From: Cherax quadricarinatus
Lineage: Eukaryota; Arthropoda; Malacostraca; Decapoda; Parastacidae
DNA: 64,000 nt
Reading direction: 5' to 3'
NCBI RefSeq assembly: GCF_038502225.1
Contig: NW_027195501.1
Coordinates: 93,501 to 157,500, forward strand
Shown: piece by piece, positions 50,353 through 60,892 of the stretch
How the letters are laid out: each line of letters opens with the position of its first letter
Position numbering within the stretch: position 1 is the first letter of the stretch
The notes under the pieces: model-generated
What the model was told of the DNA's origin: nothing
Databases searched by the model: none
What the model saw: only the letters and a program-made list of their open reading frames with translations
Translations under genes and position numbers: made by a program

Positions 50353-51974
50353 GACCCCTGACTGTCTTCTAGACCCCTGACTGTCTTCTAGACTGACCCT
50401 AGACCCCTGACTGTCTGACTGTTACTGTGAGACCACAGTGTCAGGGGACCCAGACTCTTCTAGACCCCTGACTGTCTTCTAGACCCCTGACTGTCTTCTA
50501 GACCCCTGACTGTCTTCTAGACCCCTGACTGTCTTCTAGACCCCTGACTGTCTTCTAGACCCCTGACTGTCTTCTAGACCCCTGACTGTCTTCTAGTGAC
50601 TGTCTTCTAGACCCCTGACTGTCTTCTAGACTGTCTTCTAGACCCCTGACTGTCTTCTAGACCCCTGACTGTCTTCTAGACTCCTGACTGTCTTCTAGAC
50701 CCCTGACCCCTGTCTTCTAGACCCCTCTTCTAGACTGACTGTCTTCTAGACCCCTGACTGTCTTCTAGACCCCCCTGTCTAGACCCTGTCTTCTAGACTG
50801 TCTTCTAGACCCCTGACTGTCTTCTAGACCCCTGACTGACCCCTCTTCTAGACCCCTGACTGTCTTCTTAGACCCCCTGTCTTCTAGACTGTCTTCTAGA
50901 CCCCTGACTGTCTTCTAGACCCCTGACTGTCTTCTAGACCCCTGACTGTCTTCTAGACCCCTGACTGTCTTCTAGACCTATCCCTAGACTGACTCTTCAT
51001 CTCCCTCTTCTAGACCCCTGACTGTCTTCTAGACCCCTGACTGTCTTCTAGACCCCTGACTGTCTTCTAGACCCCTGACTGTCTTCTAGACCCCTGACTG
51101 TCTTCTAGACCCCTGACTGCCTTCTAGACCCTGACTGTCTTCTAGACCCCTGACTGTCTTCTAGACCCCTGACTGTCTTCTAGACCCCTGACTGTCTTCT
51201 AGACCCCTGACTGTCTTCTAGACCCCTGACTGTCTTCTAGACCCCTGACTGTCTTCTAGACCCCTGACTGTCTTCTAGACCCCTGACTGTCTTCTAGACC
51301 CCTGACTGTCTTCTAGACCCCTGACTGTCTTCTAGACCCCTGACTGTCTTCTAGACCCCTGACTGTCTTCTAGACCCCTGACTGTCTTCTAGACCCCTGA
51401 CTGTCTTCTAGACCCCTGACTGTCTTCTAGACCCCTGACTGTCTTCTAGACCCCTGACTGTCTTCTAGACCCCTCGCTGTCTTCTAGACCCCTGACTGTC
51501 TTCTAGACCCCTGACTGTCTTCTAGACCCTTGACTGTCTTCTAGACCCCTGGCTGTCTTCTAGACCCCTGACTGTCTTCTAGACCCCTGACTGTCTTCTA
51601 GACCCCTGACTGTCTTCTAGACCCCTGACTGTCTTCTAGACCCCTGACTGTCTTCTAGACCCCTGACTGTCTTCCAAACCCCTGACTGTCTTCTAGACCC
51701 CTGACTGTCTTCTAGACCCCTGACTGTCTTCTAGACCCCTGACTGTCTTCTAGACCCCTGACTGTCTTCTAGACCCCTGACTGTCTTCTAGACCCCTGAC
51801 TGTCTTCTAGACCCCTGACTGTCTTCTAGACCCCTGACTGTCTTCTAGACCCCTGACTGTCTTCTAGACCCCAGACTGTCTTCTAGACCCCTGACTGTCT
51901 TCTAGACCCCTGACTGTCTTCTAGACCCCTGACTGTCTTCTAGACCCCTGACTGTCTTCTAGACCCCTGACTGT

Positions 51975-52125
51975 CTACTAAATTTGCAGGAGATAAGAAA
52001 CTGGATGAAAGACTTGACTTACAACGACCTATCTTAAGTTACTTGTGTTACTGTGAGACAACACAGTGTCAGGGGACCCAGACTCTTCATCTCCCTCCCA
52101 GCATATATGAGGGGGATTACCAATA
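51975..52125. repeat. Satellite cassette 4 (full)
   Basis: Same order of blocks as cassette 1, ending ttaccaata. Confidence 0.92.
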
Positions 52126-53864
52126 GACCCCTGACTGTCTTCTAGACCCCTGACTGTCTTCTAGACCCCTGACTGTCTTCTAGACCCCTGACTGTCTTCT
52201 AGACCCCTGACTGTCTTCTAGACCCCTGACTGTCTTCTAGACCCCTGACTGTCTTCTAGACCCCTGACTGTCTTCTAGACCCCTGACTGTCTTCTAGACC
52301 CCTGACTGTCTTCTAGACCCCTGACTGTCTTCTAGACCCCTGACTGTCTTCTAGACCCCTGACTGTCTTCTAGACCCCTGACTGTCTTCTAGACCCCTAG
52401 CTGTCTTCTAGACCCCTGACTGTCTTCTAGACCCCTGACTGTCTTCTAGACCCCTGACTGTCTTCTAGACCCCTGACTGTCTTCTAGACCCCTGACTGTC
52501 TTCTAGACCCCTGACTGTCTTCTAGACCCCTGACTGTCTTCTAGACCCCTGACTGTCTTCTAGACCCCTGACTGTCTTCTAGACCCCTGACTGTCTTCTA
52601 GACCCCTGACTGTTCTAGACTGTCTTCTAGACCCTTCTAGACCCCTGACTGTCTTCTAGACCCCTGACTGTCTTCTAGACCCCTGACTGTCTTCTAGACC
52701 CCTGACTGTCTTCTAGACCCCTGACTGTCTTCTAGACCCCTGACTGTCTTCTAGACCCCTACCTGTCTTCTAGACCCCTGACTGTCTTCTAGACCCCTGA
52801 CTGTCTTCTAGACCCCTGACTGTCTTCTAGACCCCTGACTGTCTTCTAGACCCCTGGCTGTCTACTAGACCCCTGGCTGTCTTCTAGACCCCTGACTGTC
52901 TTCTAGACCCCTGGCTGTCTTCTAGACCCCTGACTGTCTTCTAGATCCCTGACTGTCTTCTAGACCCTTGACTGTCTTCTAGACTGTCTCTAGAGTGACC
53001 TAGACTGTCTTCTAGACCCCTGACTGTCTTCTAGACCCCTGACTGTCTTCTAGACCCCTGACTGTCTTCTAGACCCCTGACTGTCTTCTAGACCCCTGAC
53101 TGTCTTCTAGACCCCTGACTGTCTTCTAGACCCCTGACTAGACCCCTGACTGTCTGTCTTCTAGACCCCTGACTGTCTTCTAGACCCCTGACTGTCTTCT
53201 AGACCCCTGACTGTCTTCTAGACCCCTGACTGTCTTCTAGACCCCTGACTGTCTTCTAGACCCCTGACTGTCTTCTAGACCCCTGACTGTCTTCTAGACC
53301 CCTGACTGTCTTCTAGACCCCTGACTGTCTTCTAGACCCCTGACTGTCTTCTAGACCCCTGACTGTCTTCTAGACCCCTGACTGTCTTCTAGACCCCTGA
53401 CTGTCTTCTAGACTGTCTTCTAGACCCCTGACTGTCTTCTAGACCCCTGACTGTCTTCTAGACCCCTGACTGTCTTCTAGACCCCTGACTGTCTTCTAGA
53501 CCCCTAGACCCCGGACTGTCTTCTAGACCCCTGACTGTCTTCTAGACCCCTGACTGTCTTCTAGACCCCTAGACTGTCCCCTCTAGACCCCTGACTGTCT
53601 TCTAGACCCCTGACTGTCGTCTAGACCCCTGACTGTCTTCTAGACCCCTGACTGTCTTCTAGACCCCTGACTGTCTTCTAGACCCCTGACTGTCTTCTAG
53701 ACCCCTGACTGTCTTCTAGACCCCTGACTGTCTTCTAGACCCCTGACTGTCTTCTAGACCCCTGACTGTCTTCTAGACCCCTGACTGTCTTCTAGACCCC
53801 TGACTGTCTTCTAGACCCCTGACTGTCTTCTAGACCCCTGACTGTCTTCTAGACCCCTGACTGT

Positions 53865-54006
53865 CTACTAAATTTGCAGGAGATAAGAAACTGGATGAAA
53901 GACTTGACTTACAACGACCTATCTTAAGTTACTTGTGTTACTGTGAGACAACACAGTGTCAGGGGACCCAGACTCTTCATCTCCCTCCCAGCATATATGA
54001 GGGGGA
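53865..54006. repeat. Satellite cassette 5
   Basis: Same blocks as cassette 1, ending at GAGGGGGA as in cassette 2. Confidence 0.92.
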
Positions 54007-54736
54007 CCCCTGACTGTCTTCTAGACCCCTGACTGTCTTCTAGACCCCTGACTGTCTTCTAGACCCCTGACTGTCTTCTAGACCCCTGACTGTCTTCTAG
54101 ACCCCTGACTGTCTTCTAGACCCCCCTTCTAGACCCCTGACTGTCTTCTAGACCCCTGACTGTCTTCTAGACCCCTGACTGTCTTCTAGACCCCTGACTG
54201 TCTTCTAGACCCCTGACTGTCTTCTAGACCCCTGACTGTCTTCTAGACCCCTGACTGTCTTCTAGACCCCTGACTGTCTTCTAGACCCCTGACTGTCTTC
54301 TAGACCCCTGACTGTCTTCTAGACCCCTGACTGTCTTCTAGACCCCTGACTGTCTTCTAGACCCCTGACTGTCTTCTAGACCCCTGACTGTCTTCTAGAC
54401 CCCTGACTGTCTTCTAGACCCCTGACTGTCTTCTAGACCCCTGACTGTCTTCTAGACCCCTGACTGACTGTCTTCTAGACCCCTGACTGTCTTCTAGACC
54501 CCTGACTGTCTTCTAGACCCCTGACTGTCTTCTAGACCCCTGACTGTCTTCTAGACCCCTGACTGTCTTCTAGACCCCTGACTGTCTTCTAGACCCCTGA
54601 CTGTCTTCTAGACCCCTGACTGTCTTCTAGACCCTGACTGTCTTCTAGACCCCTGACTGTCTTCTAGACCCCTGACTGTCTTCTAGACCCCTGACTGTCT
54701 TCTAGACCCCTGACTGTCTTCTAGACCCCTGACTGT

Positions 54737-54886
54737 CTACTAAATTTGCAGGAGATAAGAAACTGGATGAAAGACTTGACTTACAACGACCTATCTTAAG
54801 TTACTTGTGTTACTGTGAGACAACACAGTGTCAGGGGACCCAGACTCTTCATCTCCCTCCCAGCATATATGAGGGGGATTACCAAT
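54737..54886. repeat. Satellite cassette 6 (full)
   Basis: Same blocks, ending ttaccaat then directly gactgtcttc. Confidence 0.92.
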
Positions 54887-55854
54887 GACTGTCTTCTAGA
54901 CCCCTGACTGTCTTCTAGACCCCTGACTGTCTTCTAGACCCCCTGTCTTCTAGACTGTCTTCTAGACCCCTGACTGTCTTCTAGACCCCTGACTGTCTTC
55001 TAGACCCCTGGCTGTCTTCTAGACCCCTGACTGTCTTCTAGACCCCTGACTGTCTTCTAGACCCCTGACTGTCTTCTAGACCCCTGACTGTCTTCTAGAC
55101 CCATGGCTGTCTTCTAGACCCCTGACTGTCTTCTAGACCCCTGACTGTCTTCTAGACTCTTCTTCTAGACCCCTGACTGTCCTGACTGTCTTCTAGACCC
55201 CTGACTGTCTTCTAGACCCCTGACTGTCTTCTAGACCCCTGACTGTCTTCTAGACCCCTGACTGTCTTCTAGACCCCTGACTGTCTTCTAGACCCCTGAC
55301 TGTCTTCTAGACCCCTGACTGTCTTCTAGACCCCTGACTGTCTTCTAGACCCCTGGCTGTCTTCTAGACCCCTGACTGTCTTCTAGACCCCAGACTGTCT
55401 TCTAGACCCCTGACTGTCTTCTAGACCCCTGACTGTCTTCTAGACCCCTGACTGTCTTCTAGACCCCTGACTGTCTTCTAGACCCCTGACTGTCTTCTAG
55501 ACCCCTGACTGTCTTCTAGACCCCTGACTGTCTTCTAGACCCCTGACTGTCTTCTAGACCCCTGACTGTCTTCTAGACCCCTGACTGTCTTCTAGACCCC
55601 TGACTGTCTTCTAGACCCCTGACTGTCTTCTAGACCCCTGACTGTCTTCTAGACCCCTGACTGTCTTCTAGACCCCTGACTGTCTTCTAGACCCCTGACT
55701 GTCTTCTAGACCCCTGACTGTCTTCTAGACCCCTGACTGTCTTCTAGACCCCTGACTGTCTTCTAGACCCCTGACTGTCTTCTAGACCCCTGACTGTCTT
55801 CTAGACCCCTGACTGTCTTCTAGACCCCTGACTGTCTTCTAGACCCCTGACTGT

Positions 55855-55986
55855 CTACTAAATTTGCAGGAGATAAGAAACTGGATGAAAGACTTGACTT
55901 ACAACGACCTATCTTAAGTTACTTGTGTTACTGTGAGACAACACTGTCTAGACCCCAGACTGTTCATCTCCCTCCCAGCATATATG
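55855..55986. repeat. Satellite cassette 7 (altered)
   Basis: Left half normal; the acacagtgtcaggggacccag block is replaced by acactgtctagaccccagac, a satellite-like patch. Confidence 0.88.
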
Positions 55987-56232
55987 ACTGTCTTCTTACT
56001 GTCTTCTAGACCCCTGACTGTCTTCTAGACCCCTGACTGTCTTCTAGACCCCTGACTGTCTTCTAGACCCCTGACTGTCTTCTAGACCCCTGACTGTCTT
56101 CTAGATCCCTGACTGTCTTCTAGAGACCCTTGACTGTCTTCTAGACCCCTGACTGTCTTCTAGACCCCTGACTGTCTTCTAGACCCCTGACTGTCTTCTA
56201 GACCCCTGACTGTCTACTAGACCCCTGACTGT

Positions 56233-56360
56233 CTACTAAATTTGCAGGAGATAAGAAACTGGATGAAAGACTTGACTTACGACGACCTATCTTAAGTTAC
56301 TTGTGTTACTGTTAGACAACACAGTGTCAGGGGACCCAGACTCTTCATCTCCCTCCCAGC
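56233..56360. repeat. Satellite cassette 8 (shortened)
   Basis: Has the substitutions acttacgac and actgttagac and stops at ccctcccagc, losing the catatatgaggggg part. Confidence 0.9.
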
Positions 56361-57229
56361 TGTCAATCTGACTGTCTTCTAGACCCCTGACTGTCTTCTA
56401 GACCCCTGACTGTCTTCTAGACCCCTGACTGTCTTCTAGACCCCTGACTGTCTTCTAGACCCCTGACTGTCTTCTAGACCCCTGACTGTCTTCTAGACCC
56501 CTGACTGTCTTCTAGACCCCTGACTGTCTTCTAGACCCCTGACCCCTGACTGTCTTCTAGACCCCTGACTGTCTTCTAGACCCCTGACTGTCTGACTGTC
56601 TTCTAGACCCCTGACTGTCTTCTAGACCCCTGACTGTCTTCTAGACCCCTGACTGTCTTCTAGACCCCTGACTGTCTTCTAGACCCCTGACTGTCTTCTA
56701 GACCCCTGACTGTCTTCTAGACCCCTGACTGTCTTCTAGACCCCTGACTGTCTTCTAGACCCCTGACTGTCTTCTAGACCCCTGACTGTCTTCTAGACCC
56801 CTGACTGTCTTCTAGAACCCTGACTGTCTTCTCTGGATTTCTAGACCCCTGACTGTCTCCTAGACCCCTGACTGTCTTCTAGACCCCTGACTGTCTTCTA
56901 GACCCCTGACTGTCTTCTAGACCCCTGACTGTCTTCTAGACTGTCTTCTAGACCCCTGACTGTCTTCTAGACCCCTGACTGTCTTCTAGACCCCTGACTG
57001 TCTTCTAGACCCCTGACTGTCTTCTAGACCCCTGACTGTCTTCTAGACCCCTGACTGTCTTCTAGACCCCTGACTGTCTTCTAGACCCCTGACTGTCTTC
57101 TAGACCCCTGACTGTCTTCTAGACCCCTGACTGTCTTCTAGACCCCTGACTGTCTTCTAGACCCCTGACTGTCTTCTAGACCCCTGACTGTCTTCTAGAC
57201 CCCTGACTGTCTTCTAGACCCCTGACTGT

Positions 57230-57362
57230 CTACTAAATTTGCAGGAGATAAGAAACTGGATGAAAGACTTGACTTATAACGACCTATCTTAAGTTACTTG
57301 TGTTACTGTGAGACAACACAGTGTCAGGGGACCCAGACTCTTCATCTCCCTCCCAGCATATA
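57230..57362. repeat. Satellite cassette 9, right edge of the array
   Basis: Has the substitution acttataac. It ends at cccagcatata and passes straight into the Gypsy-type pol fragment without further satellite. Confidence 0.92.
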
Positions 57363-57380
57363 CAATATTATTAGGTCTAG

Positions 57381-60146
57381 TTTTTTAAGGATAAGAAGTT
57401 ACGACATGTCCTTCTCGTAGAACCGACTCCTGTGTCCTCCCTTAGTGGAGTAGCTGGTTCTCACCTGCGTGTCCGAGGTCGGACTTCCCTAACCTTTTCT
57501 ATCCAAGGTAGAGACTTCACTGTTTCCTTCTTTGTTGTCGACCAGATTACTTTCCCTGGTGACCTTCTACTGGGATTTGCTTCCATGCGAGACTTACGCA
57601 TTGTGCTCGACCCTTATCGATGGCATGCACAAATTGACGACTTGATCGTTCCATTCTGGGGTTACCAGCTTGGATCCGAAATCTGTTATACTGCTGCAGA
57701 GTATGATGTACGGATTAAGTCCTTACAAGCTAATGCATTCTCCAGTAGCGTACCCAAGCGGTCAGGCACTGGTAATTCTGTCACTCCCATCAGTGTTCCA
57801 CCTATACCTTCAGAATTGCAGGATAGTCCGATGCCTCAAGTGTCCGAGGACGCTCAGATTGCCTTGAGTGCACAACCTATCCCTGCAATGCCTGCTAGTT
57901 CGAGTAGTAGTTTCTCCACAGGGGACGCCTTGTCGGAAAACAATTACTTGCAACTAGTAATGCCATCTCTTGTTGATGTCACATGCCGTCTGCAGAAAGA
58001 CGTTTCTGTTGCGGCTAGTGCTCTCACTAGAGTGTCTGTAGTTGTTCCTAGTGTTCCAGATGGTGATAACGTCCTAGTTGACAGTGATTCCTGCAAAGTA
58101 AAAGGTCTATTTGTTGAACCATCCTTACATGTTGTAAGAGATAGTAAGATCCATTTCTACCTGGCCAACACTTCTGGTCACAGTGTTCGCCTTAGAGCAA
58201 ATACCAATCTTGTTGACCTTGTTCACTATCCTTACCCTGTTCAGGTAGAGGATGAGTTGTCACCTGACCAGTGGGTCGGTGCTATTTCTACCGGGGAGAC
58301 CTCATCCACCTCACTGGATCAATCTGTTCCACCAGTTGAGGAGAAAGACTTAGCTCCCACTGACTTCCCAGATGAAGTCAAGCGTTTGTTGACTCTGTTG
58401 AACAAACGTCGTAAAGCCATTGCTTTACCAGGTGAGAAGATGGGTATAACGAACTTATTGTCCCATCGTATTCCACTTGAACCTGGTACTAGACCTATCT
58501 ACATACCTGCGTACAGAATGCCTCATTCACAAGTTGCTGTCGCAGAAGAATTGATCAATCAAATGCTTGATGATGGAGTTATTGCACCTAGCAATTCACC
58601 TTGGAATGCACCCTTGATACTAGTACCTAAGAAGGATGGTACTTGGCGTCCAGTAATTGACTTTAGGAAGTTAAACGCGAAAACCATTCCAGATCGCTTT
58701 CCACTCCCTGTACTGGGTGATCTTTTACGTAATATTGGAGATAATACAGCCGAGTTGGGTACTCCTAGCAGAAGAGTATACCAGTTAGTAATTCCACAGT
58801 CACTAGTGAATGTAGCCTTACAGCTAGTTCACGATGTACCAGGTGTTGCACACCCTGGTATGGATCGTTCAGTAAAACAAGCCAGATTGAAATACTTTTG
58901 GCCTCGTATGGCAACTGATATTTCTGAGTATGTTAAGAAATGTAGTGTCTGCATGCAACATAAAGGCAATGCTAATGGTCCTAATCCAATCCAAGTGTAT
59001 CCAACTACTAGCGAACCTTGGGAAAGAGTTGCGCTAGATTTGTTAACTAATTTCCAATGTTCCCTCCAAGGTAATAAACATCTGTGTGTTATGGTAGACC
59101 ATTTCACCAGATATTGCGAGTTAGTTCCTATTGCAGATAAGACTGCCGAGACAGTAGCTAAAGCGTTTAAAGAACGCATTATCTGCAGGCATACCACTCC
59201 TAAGTCCCTAGTAACAGATAATGGAGGTGAATTCTGTAATGAAATTCTTGAAAATTTGTGTACCTTGTACAAGATCTCTAAATCCACCATTGTTCCTCAT
59301 CATCCTGCCAGCAATGGGTTAGCGGAACGAACCAATAAGAAAGTACTTGATGTCTTGAGAGCCACTATTAATCCCAACAGTGAAACTTGGGATGAAGTTA
59401 TACCTGATGTGCAGTGTGCTATAAATTCTGCTTACAATGTTTCTATAGGTGACACTCCACATTATGCATTGTATGGTGTAGATAAACGTTTGCCTTATGA
59501 GTTGTTATATTCTAATCCGAAACCAAATTACAACCCTGATGATTTCATAGCAACTCGTACCAGCTTAGCTCAAAGTGTTTTTAGAAGAATCCGTGAAACA
59601 CTTCATAAATCAACAGCTGAATTCACAAGAGTCGCAAATACTCGAGTAAAGCCATCCAAAATCAAAGTAGGTTCGAGAGTTATGCTGATTAACTTTAACA
59701 AAACGTCTGCAATGCCAAAGCTTGATCAAAAGTTTGTTGGTCCTTATCGAGTAGTTGAACATATCACTGGTAATAAGTATAAGGTTAGAGAGATTAGTAC
59801 TGGTCAGTATAAAGAATCGCATTTGGATCATATGAAGTTAGTATGTGATGATAATGATGTTCCAACCAGACTTGTGACAGACTCTGACAATCCTCCTGAC
59901 CCTGTACTCTCTTCCTCTGATACTCAGTCAGATGATCAACCTGAATGTCGTTATTCCCTACGTACACGACAGGTATTGAGAAATCCTCAAGTATCATTTG
60001 TAACTTCCAATTCAGAATTGCCTCAAATACAGCATGAGTTAGCCAATGCTACAGAGTTTGATCCTCCCAGAGATGACACCCATTCTGCATATGTCAATCT
60101 TACCCTAGCAGAGTTGGGGTTAAATGTAAATAACCTGTATAGATGA
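57381..60146 (+). CDS. Ty3/Gypsy-type pol fragment: protease end, partial RT, complete integrase
   Basis: The frame is open from the stop at 57378-57380; there is no natural start, so the 904 residues are numbered from the GTG at 57432. Residues 1-60 resemble the second half of a retropepsin (DLLLGFASMRDLRIVLDP near 44-61); the active-site DTG is absent. Residues 320-440 are the N-terminal RT fingers (VPKKDGTWRPVIDFRKLNAKT, with D410). The RT palm with its YxDD box, the rest of RT and RNase H are missing in frame near residue 440. The integrase follows: zinc motif H467/H474/C504/C507, catalytic D536, D596 and E632 with 35 residues between the last two (DD35E), and a GPY motif at 770-772. The family's usual order is protease-RT-RNase H-integrase. 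No envelope gene is visible. The integrase may be intact as a domain, but the element cannot be autonomous. Confidence 0.87.
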   Translation, partial: FFKDKKLRHVLLVEPTPVSSLSGVAGSHLRVRGRTSLTFSIQGRDFTVSFFVVDQITFPGDLLLGFASMRDLRIVLDPYRWHAQIDDLIVPFWGYQLGSEICYTAAEYDVRIKSLQANAFSSSVPKRSGTGNSVTPISVPPIPSELQDSPMPQVSEDAQIALSAQPIPAMPASSSSSFSTGDALSENNYLQLVMPSLVDVTCRLQKDVSVAASALTRVSVVVPSVPDGDNVLVDSDSCKVKGLFVEPSLHVVRDSKIHFYLANTSGHSVRLRANTNLVDLVHYPYPVQVEDELSPDQWVGAISTGETSSTSLDQSVPPVEEKDLAPTDFPDEVKRLLTLLNKRRKAIALPGEKMGITNLLSHRIPLEPGTRPIYIPAYRMPHSQVAVAEELINQMLDDGVIAPSNSPWNAPLILVPKKDGTWRPVIDFRKLNAKTIPDRFPLPVLGDLLRNIGDNTAELGTPSRRVYQLVIPQSLVNVALQLVHDVPGVAHPGMDRSVKQARLKYFWPRMATDISEYVKKCSVCMQHKGNANGPNPIQVYPTTSEPWERVALDLLTNFQCSLQGNKHLCVMVDHFTRYCELVPIADKTAETVAKAFKERIICRHTTPKSLVTDNGGEFCNEILENLCTLYKISKSTIVPHHPASNGLAERTNKKVLDVLRATINPNSETWDEVIPDVQCAINSAYNVSIGDTPHYALYGVDKRLPYELLYSNPKPNYNPDDFIATRTSLAQSVFRRIRETLHKSTAEFTRVANTRVKPSKIKVGSRVMLINFNKTSAMPKLDQKFVGPYRVVEHITGNKYKVREISTGQYKESHLDHMKLVCDDNDVPTRLVTDSDNPPDPVLSSSDTQSDDQPECRYSLRTRQVLRNPQVSFVTSNSELPQIQHELANATEFDPPRDDTHSAYVNLTLAELGLNVNNLYR

Positions 60147-60892
60147 ATAATTACAGTATCAACTTATCAGTATTCAAGAATTTTTTTTTTGTGTTCATGT
60201 TCTCTCCGCATTCTGAGAGTTAACAGTCTAGATTTGCGTGCACCGAATCTGCCTTTCTGTTAAACACTCTTTCTTTGTATATATATTCCTTCCTCAGAAT
60301 CCGTAGATCACACGAATACAGATCGATCGATCAAAATTTTTGTTTTTTTATCACTTGTAATCTCAACGTAGAGTTCGTTGTTCATTTGTTGAGTTTTAAG
60401 TTGAACTATAGTATACCTTGTATTGCATTACAGTTAGTTACGTAAGCTTTCATCCCAATGTTCTATTTATGTATATATAATGTTTACTGTTGTGTACTTT
60501 GACATTGTATAGAATCAGCCCAAGCCGTACCTGCCATCTCTAGTTTGTATTAGTTGTATGTCGGGACGACATACGTTAGCGTCGCCGAGCTCTCAGTAGT
60601 AGTAACCAGTTACCAGTCTCAGTAGTAGTAACCAGTTACCAGTAACCGTCCGTTGACTCAACGACCAACCGTCTCTGCCTGAGTCACTATCTGAATTCAT
60701 ATTGTGCTGACCTCAGCAGTATCAAAGGCCCCCTCACATAGGGTACTGCAACCGACTAGTTAGTGTTACGAGTGGAAGCAAGGAGGCAAGGTACGGCTGG
60801 CAAGGGCTCTCTCCACATATCTGTAATAATACGTAATAACAGCCTACGTGAGTATTTCTTACCTAATCCACGAGTCGAACTCCCACATGATA
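60147..60892 (+). mobile_element. 3' flank of the Gypsy element, possible LTR
   Basis: Noncoding sequence after the pol stop. It contains the perfect palindrome GTATGTCG-GGA-CGACATAC (60556-60574), which could be the start of an LTR (tgtcgggacgacata), and a 26-bp perfect tandem duplication (60592-60617 and 60618-60643, starting ctcagtagtagtaacc). No polypurine tract is obvious just upstream, and the 5' LTR is lost, so LTR boundaries cannot be fixed. The right end meets the satellite at about 60893. Confidence 0.45.

Larger units (their letters stand above)
43801..57229. repeat. 19-bp satellite (GACCCCTGACTGTCTTCTA)n with embedded cassettes
   Basis: About 13.4 kb of head-to-tail GACCCCTGACTGTCTTCTA, each unit junction making TCTAGA. 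Most copies are perfect. Parts of 44150-45900 and 48760-51000 contain many truncated or fused units, such as CTAGACTGTCTTCTAG and CCCCTAGACCCC. Nine cassettes of about 120-150 bp interrupt or end the array. No frame in it looks coding. Confidence 0.97.

Noticed and set aside
43801..57229. CRISPR-like array
   Set aside because: Repeats are contiguous 19-mers with no unique spacers, the cassettes are conserved rather than variable, and the sequence is eukaryotic.
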